64,000 nucleotides of DNA, from assembly GCA_050084515.1 (NCBI GenBank), contig CM114271.1:34658001-34722000 (forward strand). Reading direction: 5' to 3'. Numbering within the stretch: the stretch's first letter is position 1; each line of letters opens with the position of its first letter. The stretch is from Blasia pusilla (taxonomy: Eukaryota > Marchantiophyta > Marchantiopsida > Blasiales). The translations under genes and the position numbers were made by a program. The notes beneath the pieces were generated by a model that saw only the letters and a program-made list of their open reading frames with translations, made no database searches and was not told the DNA's origin. Shown piece by piece: positions 47,240-59,315 of the stretch.

Positions 47240-47421
47240 TTCTTGATATTAAAGTCATAATGGCTAGATCCAAGATGCATTTGGGATGCCCCGTGATCGG
47301 TCTCCTCAATATGGGCGTAGACGTCAATCTGTCCTTGAACAACTAAAATGCTCTCTCATGCTCATCCTCCTAGTGCCACTCCTGACCCACCTTGGTCAAC
47401 AAGAGTAGCGGCTTAGCAACG
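47240..47421 (-). pseudogene. Gypsy RT/RNase H scrap, inverted
   Basis: Read on the minus strand: VAKPLLLLTKVGQEWH, then LFKDRLTSTPILRRPITG and ILDL, the same connection region as KRLTLMTKVDQEWHW and ILRRPIRG in copy 1 at 18070-18190. It is an independent, inverted fragment of a related gypsy element and shows that more than two insertions of this group occurred nearby. Confidence 0.65.
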
Positions 47422-49549
47422 AGTAGATGTTGTTTAAATTTTATGGAAGGGTAAAATTATTTAGGGGATTGGGATATCATTTAAATTTCAATTGAAGAGT
47501 CGAATGTTATTACACTTCTAAGGTTAAAGAACATAGAAATTTTATTTAAATCTTGAAATTAATAATATGATTATTTTTAAACTAATCATGATACTTCATG
47601 TATGATATTTAGTGAAAGGAAAATAAATTTGAATGGAAAATAAAAATAATTTCATAAATCAAAATGAACTAAAAATTTAATTAATGAATTTTATTTTGGT
47701 GAGGAAAATGGAAGATATTTTTCTAACTTTTACGGTGGAAGGAAATTATGTAGAGGAGTTGGGTATTAATTAAAAATTTTAAAAATTTTTAAATTTTTTT
47801 TGAAAATTATTAAAAAAATTTAAAATTTAAAAATTCACGGCCACTACATGTCAGAGTGGTTTGATGTCCCTCTTCCTTGTGGGTCTACCTCATTTTTTCT
47901 TATGAGCTCACTGCGGGTATTCAGGTGTCCATAGATGTGGCGTGTACGTTGGTTAGCCGTTCAATGTTAGATCTCTCACCTGACCTATTTCGTGTTTGAC
48001 ACATTTGGAGGCTATCCATCTTGACCGCCTGACGCGACATAATGTAAATTGAAGCTCCAAGTCTTTCCTTGGTTCTTGTTAGTCTACATTCGTGTCGACC
48101 TGGGTTATGGAGCATGCCACAATTGTCGAGGTCTGCTATGGAGTGTGCTACAATTGCTACCCATATCACACTCACCTCTCTTTTTCCATCTCGCATTCAA
48201 AATTCCAGTGTAACGGTGATCTACCTATAGTGCTACTACTTCCGACCTACTTCGGCTGGTTCTTCTTATTTTGGTACGCTCTAGTTCAAGGATTTTCTGT
48301 AATTTTTAGTCTTTTTCTTCTCCTTTTTCCTTATGCACTAACGTAGCCTACATGTGCATTCGTCTTTGGCAGTTTCAAGCGCACTACACATTCATTCTCG
48401 TCCTTGTTCTCTCACAGGTACCAATAGATCCTCAAATTTTATCCATGAAGCTTCACTTCTTTTTAGTTTGTGCTATAAGTCCACAAGTTTGGAACCCTCA
48501 AATAGGGACTTAGAACCTAGCAACAAGGATTTTTTGAATGACGCATAAGTTGTTGAGAGTTCTATGTATGCACTACGTGGTCTGGAGGTAAGTGTTGTTG
48601 CAATTTTGGATGACTAGAGAGGAAGAGGAATTGGGACATAACGACACATAATTTTAGAATCGGTCCCTCATTTACCTGGTAGGGACGGATGTGCTTTCTG
48701 AAGGATCCGATGGGTGTAACGAATTGTGTGTGACTCAGGACCTACCAAGAATTGTTAGGAAACTCCCACCTTCGACCCTGCTCCACAATGCAAACCTTCA
48801 ATCCAGCTTGCGACACCTACATGCAGCTACTTTTCCTTCGTACCAGAACCCACTATGATTGCATCGTACCCACGGCCGCCACGGAATGTGCCAACTCTGC
48901 CACCATTACGATTCCTGCCCGCGCCAGTACCAAACTGATCGCTCATGTCTTTGGGTAGGCAATCCGCATTATCATTGACGACGGCCTCCCATAGAGATGC
49001 CATAGAACCCACTGCGGCCTGCCTGCTCGAATCGAGTTTTGAAGGTCTTCAACTACTTGACCAAGTCTCAACCTGAGAGCCCGATTGATAGGACTGCAGG
49101 GAAGATCGCATTGGGAAGAATTGGACGGCCTTTCATATCAATTTTAGCTTAACAGATTTGGCAAGATCATGTGTGCACAATCTTAGGATTTGCCACCCTC
49201 TCCACAAAGAGCGTTGGTCTCTTCATGGGAAGAAGTTTTCTACTTTTGTACTTTTCCTCATCAATCGACTCCAATTTTAAAACCAATAGACTTCTAGTCC
49301 TCAATCGCAAGACTAAGCTCCACTACGTTCATTGGTGTTTTGTGCAATATCCTTTTGGATCAGCTGAACTTGCTCCACAAAGCTCATCTCCCTCATTGCA
49401 TCTCTCCGCAGACGTAAGAATTTTCTTAACACAATACGATTGCACAACCAAAGGATCAAAGCTAAACATAAACCATTATAAACTCAAAGCTTTTATGCAA
49501 GCCTATGTGCTACCACTAGGGATCTGCAGATCAGCTATTCCTAAAATGG
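47422..49549. other. Intergenic; no gene recognised
   Basis: AT-rich until about 47850, then more balanced sequence with short frames on both strands. A 130-codon frame at 49171-49563 (+) may be a frameshifted upstream part of the helicase-like gene but has no recognisable motif. Confidence 0.35.
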
Positions 49550-51297
49550 GTGAAAATATGTAGCTCATTTATAGTCCATATGCAATGTTGTGGATATTGT
49601 GGCTTTATTATGTATTCAAAACCCTGCAACAGAATGTGTACAGTCACGTCACCTGCCTACCCTCCCTATGTGCTCTGCAATGGTTTCTTAGTTCCATATA
49701 TAATACCAAAGCCTGGAGACTTATATGCCTGTGACCTTTGCACATCAGATCATCCAAGAACCACTTTAAACGTTTATATGACACTTGCATATATTCGTAC
49801 CTTATTGGCACCTAATCCCCTCCATTTACAACTACTAGAAATTTTTTATTGCAAAATTGGAATAGTAGTCAAGTTGAATGGATTCCATAAGGGATTCTTT
49901 AACCCTACTTCACTTTTAGACTCACCATTGCTTGCCTGGAATATGACCATCCCAAATCCAAAACAAGTTCACAGTATCATAGAAAGTGTCAACCAAGTGT
50001 TGCTCACAAACTTGATGGTTAACGAGTTGTACACAGATTATAAATGTCTACTTGAGTTTCCAAACCCATCTGCAGGTTTGGTTGTTCTTCTAGGTAGTGC
50101 TGTAAGTAAAATTCTAGCTTAAGCTCAGTCAAAAGGCCAGGTTACACATAATATGTCATACAACCCATATCAATCAGAACTAAACATCCTTGAAGACGTT
50201 ACCTATCATCTACTTGTAAGAAAACGTCAATCATGTGACATATTTGATAATGGTTCTCTATTCTTTAGAAAAGAAGCTAATACCAGAGAACACTTCCTCA
50301 CGAGTTCAACAAGAGTATCTCTAGATAAGAGACTCACAATAGAAACTGGTATTTTTCCCTTTCTCTTCCCTTATCTTCGTGGATTTTTCACCGGTAAGGA
50401 GTCTTTTGCTGATTACATGCGTACTAGATCCAAACAATTATTCAGTCTCTTCTCCTTGTATAAGCCCTACTCTCTAGTTATGTATCAGCTCCGTTAGTCC
50501 ATTTCAATTTGCTCTTCATTTCGTTCATTCATTCTCAATAGAGACCTAGACAAACTAAGAAAAGCTAAGCCTTTCCTTACGGAAGAAGACCTCTATCACC
50601 AACTATCAAAGCGCTCCCTAGATATAGACATAGAATCTACACGTTGTCTTGGTCTGGAAGGCTTGTATGAAGTTAGGTTGAAGTTAGTCTCTGGGTTGTT
50701 TTGAAACGTTCTATCTCTACAACAGAACCTTCACTACCATCTATGAAAATACCAATCATTTCTAGATCATAATCTATCAAATTCATTGATTCCAGCGCAC
50801 CATCACCTCGTACATCATTCTATAAAAACACCTCAGTACCATATATACATCCAATTGTACTTTACTGCAATAGACCACCTTGCCTTGAATCTCTAACATT
50901 CATGCAGTACCGGTCACAACACCAAATTTTCAAGTCTTGTCCAAAGAAATTCCAGCCATTAGTTGTTGGTATCGATTCTTTAGGAAACTCCGTATGCTCC
51001 TCATGCAGGGTAGGCAGGTTTATGGAGTCTCATCCGCTTCATCAGTGGAATGAATTTTTCTACAATATTCTACTCCAAAATGTTTCATTCAGATCTGAAG
51101 ATACACTAGAGTCATCTTCCTCAACTCAATGGACCTATCTAAATGAATGCCTGTTCCGGAATATTATTTCAGACATACCTTCAGTAGAGAAAAATATTGA
51201 AAATCATGCAACACAACATTTGTGGAGTAAGACCCATACAGCTAAGATGCTATCCAAGTTATATTATAGACATTTTAGGCCCCCTTCTACAAACTAA
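49550..51297 (+). pseudogene. N-terminal part of Helitron-like replicase/helicase (putative)
   Basis: Frames 49550-50122 and 50153-50497 are in the same phase, separated only by a TAA (50120), and the following helicase (51197 onward) is in that phase too. The first contains YACDLCTSDHP and LLEIFYCKIGIVVKLNG. The second ends GIFPFLFPYLRGFFTG...FADYMRTRSKQLFSLFSLYKPYSLVMYQLR, which resembles the segment before the Rep domain in Helitron proteins (FPxLFP...Y..R...LFxPF.LY.PY...MY). No HUH two-tyrosine Rep motif was found. 50902-51297 is open in another frame. The assignment rests on the Pif1 helicase downstream and on these resemblances. Confidence 0.5.
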
Positions 51298-53000
51298 TCT
51301 TCATGCTCTCCTAGCTAATCCAATGCCTCCACAAGATACTCCTACCACAAATCTTACAATTAATAATGATGGTCCTGATATACAATTGCTCAATGATGAG
51401 CAACTACAACTATTCTATAAAATAAAAGATAAAAAAACTGGTCTTGTACTTCTTCAGGGTTCTCTTGGTTCACGTAAAACATTTTTCATTAACTTCATGT
51501 GTACTTATTGGAAGTCTAGGTCCTACTCCTTGCGTTTGGCAGCAACTATTGGAGTTGCAACAAGACGTCTACATTTAGATGCCACCACTGTCCACTCTGC
51601 CTTCTGTATTCCAATCAAAGGTGAGGTACCCAACATGCATGCAACATCATTTGTCAGCACCCGACTGAGAGATGCCAATATAATCATAATTGATGAGTGT
51701 TCCATGCTAACACCCAACATTCTCCAAATAATATGTATGCGCCTAAATCAATCCTCTTCATCATACTATCATGATCTATTTAGTCAAAGGCTGCTAGTCC
51801 TTGTAGGTGATATGGCCCAACTTCCACCAGTGTGCAAACATAAGACACATGGTCTCTGTGCACTCTGTCACCTATTCTCATCTCCTATACTTAGTCATGC
51901 TGAAAATTTTCAACTTTCTACTCCTGTAAGACATTCAAGTGATCTTGATTACCTACATTTTATTTCCAGTATAAGACATGCATTTCCTACTTCTACATCC
52001 ATACAAGAATGTTTAAAAGACGGCTTTGTGACAAAAAATGAAGCTGTAGACTTTCTCACGGAAAGTACCACGATTATTTGCTCACATCGTTTTGATGTTC
52101 ACCTATTTGATACTATCAGCCTATAATGTTTCTTTGGTTCTGCTTCTATAGTCCCACTATATGTACACACGGATGCACACTCCATACCAGAGCTAACTAC
52201 CTCGAGTGAAGACAAAGACTTCCACCAGCTTCCGTTTGTTGCCCTAGGCTGTTCTGTTATGCTCACAAGTAATGTGAACCTAAAGCTTCATGCTGCAAAT
52301 GGATCTCACGGTGTAGTTATTGCTTTGAATTACAAACACCAATCGCTCATGTCCATTTCAGTCAAGATAAATACCTCAGGTTGGTCATTGAAAAGTGCAA
52401 GGACAAACTTCTCAACTGTCAAGTATGGTTCTACAACTAAGTTATACAAGAAATCCTTTCCTCTCACATTAGATTATGCCATAATAGGCCATAAGAGCCA
52501 AGACCTAACTGTACCTGGTAAGTTCTTGCTAGTTATTAAATCAGCATTTGCTTCACGATTAGTTTATGTGATGTTGTCAGGTGCTTGTAATCGTCAAAAT
52601 CTAAGGATTCTTGGCAAGGTTGCATGTGGACAAAGTCCGTGTCCGTGAACATGTCCATGTCCGTGGACTTATGTTCGTCCTATGTAAGGACTTGTGCGAT
52701 GGGCCCCACCTTTCTCTTCTTTCTCATTCCCCTTACTTGCCTTGGTGTTCCATACTCCCCCACTTCTTCTTCCCTCCACCTCCACTCCCTCCTCCCTCAT
52801 TGTTCCTCTTATCCTTGCCTTGCCTTCCATCATGGACTAAAAATGTGGGTTCCACCTCTTGGAACCCATGTCCGTGGACATTTGTAGACTTGTCCGTCCA
52901 TGTCCGTCCTAAGGAAGGACTTGTCCGTTTTTTATGCAACCATGATTCTTGGAGAAATTAGCCCCCACGATTTCTGTACATTTTGGACAAGCTAAGTAGA
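51298..53000 (+). pseudogene. Pif1-family helicase, interrupted by an hAT-like MITE
   Basis: Helicase motifs in order: degenerate Walker A LLQGSLGSRKTF (consensus GxxGTGKT), a motif Ia-like RLAATIGVATRRL with TTVHSAF, Walker B IIIIDECSML, GDMAQLPPV (motif III), LSTPVRHSSD, then ALGCSVMLTSNVNL, LDYAIIGHKSQDLT (consensus TVHKSQG) and YVMLSGACNRQNLRIL (consensus YVALSR). A TAA at 52124 lies between motifs III and V. At 52615 a 330-bp transposon enters; the same frame resumes at 52953 and stops at 52998-53000 after about 16 more codons. Pif1 helicases unwind DNA 5' to 3'; genes of this type with an extended N terminus usually come from Helitrons. Degenerate motifs and the stop indicate decay. Confidence 0.78.
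52615..52944 (+). mobile_element. hAT-like MITE, copy 2 (330 bp), inserted in helicase gene
   Basis: Ends CAAGGTTGCATG and, inverted, CATGGTTGCATA. The flanking 8-mer ATTCTTGG occurs at 52607-52614 and 52945-52952, a perfect target duplication of hAT length. Subterminal GTCCGTG/TGTCCGT repeats are present at both ends, with a C/T-rich middle. It is about 85 percent similar by eye to the inverted copy at 36870-37186 and encodes no transposase. Confidence 0.88.
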
Positions 53001-56000
53001 TCACAACCCATGAAGGTTCTACTTGAAACTATCTATTGCAGGATGGCTTCCGATGATACTTCCAACAGATCAAAGGGCAAACACAACACAATTTAGGACG
53101 ATCAGACTATGGAGCATCCCTAGGGTGTTCAGACCCCACATACAACCCACCTTCATTATGCTCCACAACTACACCAAGCCTCGCCTTCATAGCATTCAAC
53201 TGCTTAGGTTAATTTCTAACCTATCATTGTCTTTTCATTCCCTAACTTTTCTTTTCTTGCTTAGATCTAACTCACTACCAAATTCCAGCCAGCTATATGG
53301 ATTTTGCCAATATGATACTCAACGATATCAAGAGTATCCCAGAGGCATAGGCCTGCAACCCAAGTTTGTACAGTCAACTAGCCTAGTGCAAGTGCAAGCT
53401 CTCCAGAGAAGAGAAAGTGCCCGTAGTTTATCACTTTGGTAAGTCACTTTCTTGTATCTTGGAATTTCTGCAAAGTGTCGAGGTCAATAATGATATCAGG
53501 TGATGTGACCTCAACTTTAACATCCTGAAAGTCTAGGAGAATGGGAACTATGTGTAGCTCATCAGTTTGTTGTGCATTGAACTCAAGGAGCTCTCCATTT
53601 GCATCCTTCATCCTGGAGATGAGATAGCTTGCTTTAGTGCTAGTCAAGTCAATGAGCATAGAAATGGGCAGGTGGAATTCATGGCGAAGCATGCGTAACT
53701 AATCAAGCCTAATGCCACGTGAGGCTATACTAAACAGTCTATTCCCTTGAGAGCGTGTTAGGGATGTTTCCTTCAAGTCAACTTTTTTGTACAACAAAGC
53801 CTCTTTCTGGATACCTGAGAAATAGAATAAGAAAAATATGTTAGAGAGTTTGTGGAAGTAGAAGTATTTGGAAGGAATAGAGAAAATAAAGTAACTAAAA
53901 AATGAAGAGAAATTCAACAAGGACTAAGAATTGTACTAGGTGACCTGTTGCCATGGAGTCCTTATTGCGAAAACAAAAATTTCTGGTCCCAGTCCTTTCC
54001 TTGAGTTATAATGGCATGGATCTGCCAACTTGTTATTCCCTCTTCCCAAAAGCCAAGCATAAGACCCAAGTTATCGCAGAATCTCATATGGTTGCATTTT
54101 ATTCACTTCGTGTTTCCAAGCTTTGTCATCCACTTCCTGTTTCCAAGCTTTGTCATTCACTTCCTGTTTCCAAGCTTTGTCATTCATTGCTCCAACTAAC
54201 TACAAGCCCTGCTTTCTTTCTCAGGTGGTACAACCAATAAGCAATTTTCTAGCATTACTCTGATTTTGAATTTGGGCCCATAAGAGTACTTGCAACAAGT
54301 GTTCTTCACTCTCTATCAGTCGTTTCAACATTTCCAGAATTTTCTTAACCAACTTATATAGTTGAACATAAAAATTGCTTGTTCTTTGGAAATACTACCT
54401 CAATTGGACACTTCTACTCAAGCCTACAATGCCTACTTATATTTATGATTTTTCCTCTGTTTCATTACTCAATGAAATTTTCTACTTTCAAGTCTGCAGC
54501 TGGTGTATCATTTCTTGTGAACCGTTTCTTATATTTACCTATCCAAGCATATGTATGGTTCCATTTTCTTCCATGCAATGAGATTTTCAAGACATTTTAC
54601 TTCCCACACAATGTACTCTATTTACAAATTATTGTTCCTAGTATCAATGTAATTATTTGTGTACATTCTTCCATTCCATTATTCCTGCTTTACCTCACTT
54701 CAATTTCAGATCTGATTCACTTCAATTTCTTTCTACTCTCTGGTTCGGACAAGGCTCTCAGCACATCATCCACCATACAACCAGAAAACATCTTCAGCAG
54801 TTCAAGCTCTACATCCACCTACTGCTGCACCATCTACTTCAGAGCACAATTTCCAATATCACACTGCCAACGGTTGTTGAGCAGAATCGACTATTTGCAA
54901 GATCAAAATGCACATCTAAGATTAGATGTGGATGTACTCGAGAGCATAATTTCAATACTTTCAGGTGAAGCCAACGAGTCTGCACTTCAGAGCTCACAAT
55001 ATAAGCAAAACATTGTAGAGGCAAATCTGTACTTCAATGATTTCTTGGAAGATGTAGGAGATTAAGTGCGGAATAAATCCGGCTTACAGAGGAAGGCAGC
55101 AAAGATACACAAACTTCAAAGTAGACATTTCCATACAGTACACCATAGGGGAGTTGCATTGTTATGTAAGCAATGCTATTGCTTTGTGATTGACAATACT
55201 TCTATCCCACTATAACTTCATAAGAACTTTTATTTTTGTGTTGGCATACAACTAATCTACTTTATTGGAATACTTTCTATATATGAGTAGACCTCTACAA
55301 CTGCTCTATGGACCTTATAAGCATGTGCATCTCTTGTTTAATCTTTATCTAATATTATGCCTACTTTTGACTCACTTCAGTTCTATGTAAAGCAGCTTAC
55401 TATTTCAGGATTTACTATTCCTTCCTTTATGTATTCCAGGATAATATCAGCTCTATTTTTAGAATCCACCCAGAAATCTGTTTATTCTTCACAGCAAGCT
55501 ATGACAACCACATACAACACAAATAGTCTTCAAAGCATTCATGTACTCACCGTTACAACTCCACTAAAAGTTTTACACTTACTCCTGCCCCAAGCATATG
55601 TCACATTCAAACTCACTTCGGTATCATTGTCCATGACTACAAAGAATATATCCATCTAAGGTAATATTCATAGATTACACAACACTCCAAAAAATTAGGC
55701 CATCGATATTTTTCTAAGTACACATCATGTTTTTTCCCTTTTCAAACTCACTTACTACTTCTGTACACCAATTTAATTATTACTTTTCTACTTCTAACAT
55801 TTATAATACCTACATCTCAAGGTATGTTTTTTCCACCTATCTCTTTTACACCTTCTTCAAAACTTTTGGCCGCACACTTGTTTAAATTATTAAAAATACA
55901 TTTCCGTACGAAGAGACGAGGATGCTATGCTAACTAGCTGTTTTAAAGTCCAAGAGTGGTCGCCCTTGCAATCATTTGTCTGTAGTAGTGATGCGCTCGC

Positions 56001-59000
56001 TAGAAATCCCGCAAGTTCCGTACATGTGTAGTGAAGAGAGAAATCCCGCAAGTTAAGTACGTATGTTGTGAAGAGATCCCGCAAGTTATGTACGTATGCA
56101 GTGAGGAGAGTACGGTTAATTCGAAACTTGAGTGTGTAACATGGATTGTAGTAAGCCTGGGTGGGTGGACTGCGAAATCTGATTGAGGGCGTTTGTAGCA
56201 GGAATCTTTTTGTACCAGATCGGACTCGTCAACACAAAGATCCTCAATTCGAGTGTGTGGAATTCGAATTTCAAATTCTGTAACTGAGGAGGTGAGTGTG
56301 ACTGAATTTAGGATGCGTTGAGTCTTGAATTTGATTGAAGGGGTGCTTTTCCCTTGGAATTCGAACGGATAGAGGCTAGAATTACGATCTCCTTTTTAGA
56401 GTGCATCGTTCGTAGCCGGAGAGTGCTGATAAAGCTCAGCCTGTAGCGTGTGAACTGGATGTCGAATATTCGGGGGTTCGATCTAGAAGAGTCGGAGGAT
56501 TTGTGATCATCGCTCAGAAGAACCTTTTGCAAAAATGGCCGTTAGACAAACCGTTATGTAACCTGTTTGTATCCCGGGCAATGTTTAAACGTTTACGGCT
56601 TTGGTAGAAATGCGCCGGTTATGCTTTGAGGTCCACTGCAAAGAGTTACGTTTATCCATGCGTAATTTCTGGTGCATATGTCTTGCTAGTCTCTTGATCT
56701 CATCGAGTTTTGGAGAAGCGTGTGCTTCTTTCAAAACTGTGTCAATCAATCAGGCAAAGTTTTAGTTGGATCAGCGTGAACGATTTGCGTATGGATGACT
56801 TGTAACAGCTAAATCTTACGTTCCGAGTGCGCTGTGGACCGAAAGCTGTGCAGTAAGTCAAGACGCATCGGGAGATCTGATCTCTCGTTTCTATTCGCCT
56901 CTCATCTCTGGTAGTCGATACCATCCCTCGGGAATAGCAGTTTGTCGACCAATGGTTGGGCAACCATAGACAAACTATCAGAGATCAGTCGTTGCGGATT
57001 TGTGTGTTTGTGAATGAATTGTCTAATCATATAATTATCAGCTGTCCTTTTTCTGTAACATCGATTCCACATTACTTGTTTTGTTTCTTGGACTTTTCTA
57101 TACGATCTGGACCCTCTCCCTAAATTTCTTCGTGTCGGGATTGTGACTGACAGTAGTTGTGTCATTCCTGGACAGTTTGCAGATGTTTTATGAAGGAATC
57201 GAAATCAGTGTACCCAGGGTGATGAGCTACAAAAAATGGACTGTCATACTCAATCAGTCTACTAGTATCCGAGTCTTGCTCATAAATTTGCGCCAACTGG
57301 ACCTCCCACTCGCAGGAAGCAAATCACTATTATCGCTGCCCAGAGCGACAATGCAAGAGCCAAGTGCGGATTCATTTCAAGGCTAGGGACAAAGTTGGTA
57401 AGACTTACAAGACCCGCGCGTCGTGAAAGTTCATCGTATGCTAGAGGCTGTGAATAGAAGCAATGTAGGAGCGTAGTAGAACCCTGTGACCTCTGAAGCA
57501 GTTATGGTCGCCTTGGAAGGAGCTGACTGTCACGAAGACGTAATGTTCGCAGTCTTGGACGTCTTTGAATGAATTTGACGGCTAGGAATGAATTTGAATG
57601 AGGTTAGCCAATAGCGGAGTTGTCGCTTTGGGCCCGAATATCTGGCACTGCAGACAAGTGTGCAAAATGTGGTCCCATGGCTGCCCTACTAGGTCCCACC
57701 CTCCGAGAATCAAAATTTCGTACTCAATTGGACACACTTCTTTGTTAATCGTATGCTCCTCCCTCTTCAATTCGCTGTCCTTATAAGTCTCAGGCTGTCC
57801 GCCCACAGCAATGAAAAAACCTGTTACGAAATATAGGATGCTATGTTATGTTCCAACTCTCTGTTTGAAGGTTCCATCAATTGATGGTTGGAATCCTTAG
57901 GATTAGTCAAAGCATTGGACAGTGAAAGCCGGACATTGGAAAGAGTTCCCAAGTTTTTCCAGTTTCCATGCCATTTCAACTTATTTTCTAATTGTATTGG
58001 GGGATAGTTGATGTTTGCCGCTCAGAGATCGGCACGCTGGCCTTTTGAGGGTTGGGATCAGTTTCTTTTAGGGATTCAGATATCCATGGTCATTCTAGAA
58101 CAGATTCAAATTTCAATTTGTGAAACTGCGACTTGATCTGAATCCGGCAGGTCGTCTTGTCATTACAACCTTTGAACGGGCATCCTTCACAATCCTATTT
58201 TTCTTCATTTAAGTTCTACACCGAGCTCGAGACCATCTTTAGGATGCTTAAAGGTGTGTAGGAGACTGGCAATTCTGATTGCCTAGTGTTCCTCCACGCC
58301 AGTGAGTTTACTTTTTGGCCCATTTAAGACATTCATCAGTAAGTAGGTTCTCGGTGCAATCAAACATCCCGTCCATATTTGAAGTAATCTTCCCTAACTG
58401 GCAAACATGGATAGCCAGTTAAGGATAATCGACTACTTTCGAAGTTGATTGATTCTCGTAATGAGTCTAGGTATGGGATATTTTTGGCCTATTATTGGCA
58501 CATTTGTAGGAGTACTACCTAGAGTTACCTACTACAATTCCAGTGAATCTTTCAAGACCTGGTTTGATGATAACCTCACTGCCTCCTCTTCTGATCAATG
58601 ATAATCTTCATGGACTCATGATGTTCGAGAGTGAAGAAAAGCATGAAAGCTGATAAAAAATCTAGGTCAGACAGGAAGCTTTAAGTAGTTTCAAACTTAG
58701 AGGGTATAAACACGAAATACAAACTGAATGAAGAACTGGCAACACCTTGGTCAGATTCCTGAACTTAGTAGTCCTCACTCATTGTGCCATACTGTTTGAT
58801 CGATCATCCATTGAGCTCATCGACAGATTAAGGTCATTTTGGCACGAGTTTACAAGTTAACATACCTTTACCCTATGAAAATCTGATGTACGTTCAAAAA
58901 ATTGTCCTAGCAGACTGTAAAGAAGCTCAACTAATCATGATGACGAGAACTTCGTAATATATCCAGTTGTACCTTGACTGCTAGTGCTAGAGTGATTACT

Positions 59001-59315
59001 ACCTTGATCTATATTTCATGTGAACTTATGATATTCGCTGCTTTTGCTAGCTGATTCACTGGGTCACTGAGATGAGCACTCGATCAACCATGCTGACACC
59101 ACCAGATTCGATAGTTGTCAGATTCGAATCCAAATTCTGGACGAAGTCGATAACTTTGATCATAACTGGATGTTTCTTTTGAACCTTGCTTGAATGTTCT
59201 AGATATCATCTTTTCATGCCTTCATGTTGTTTGAAACCTGTGGAGCTGACTTGTCCGGAGGGACTTGTTCACATCAATATAACTACTACAAGTTTTCTCT
59301 TTTGTTGTCCATATA
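53001..59315. other. Long stretch without recognised gene
   Basis: 53000-55100 could be the rest of a captured or Helitron-linked transcription unit: a 228-codon frame (54379-55065, +) ends with a Ser-rich part and a heptad-like helical tail (ISHCQRLLSRIDYLQDQNAHLRLD region), but I cannot name it. 55900-58600 has higher GC and frames on both strands, for example 75 codons at 57159-57386 (+) and 74 at 57582-57806 (-), without domains I recognise. No RNA gene was identified. Confidence 0.35.
54102..54182. repeat. Tandem repeat, 3 x 27 bp
   Basis: Three head-to-tail units at 54102, 54129 and 54156, each containing CACTTC(C/G)TGTTTCCAAGC followed by TTTGTCA. The 27-base period keeps a reading frame in register; the enclosing frame 53953-54240 would read a repeated FPSFVIHFL unit or, in another phase, VSKLCHSLP. 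Confidence 0.9.

Noticed and set aside
48827-49012. Minus-strand frame with GGRGYDAIIVGSG, resembling a flavoprotein dinucleotide-binding motif
   Set aside because: Only 61 codons. The GxGxxG-like piece is at the very end with no following beta-alpha-beta sequence; treated as chance.
54102-54182. CRISPR-like evenly spaced repeats
   Set aside because: Units are directly tandem with no spacers, and the DNA is plant nuclear.
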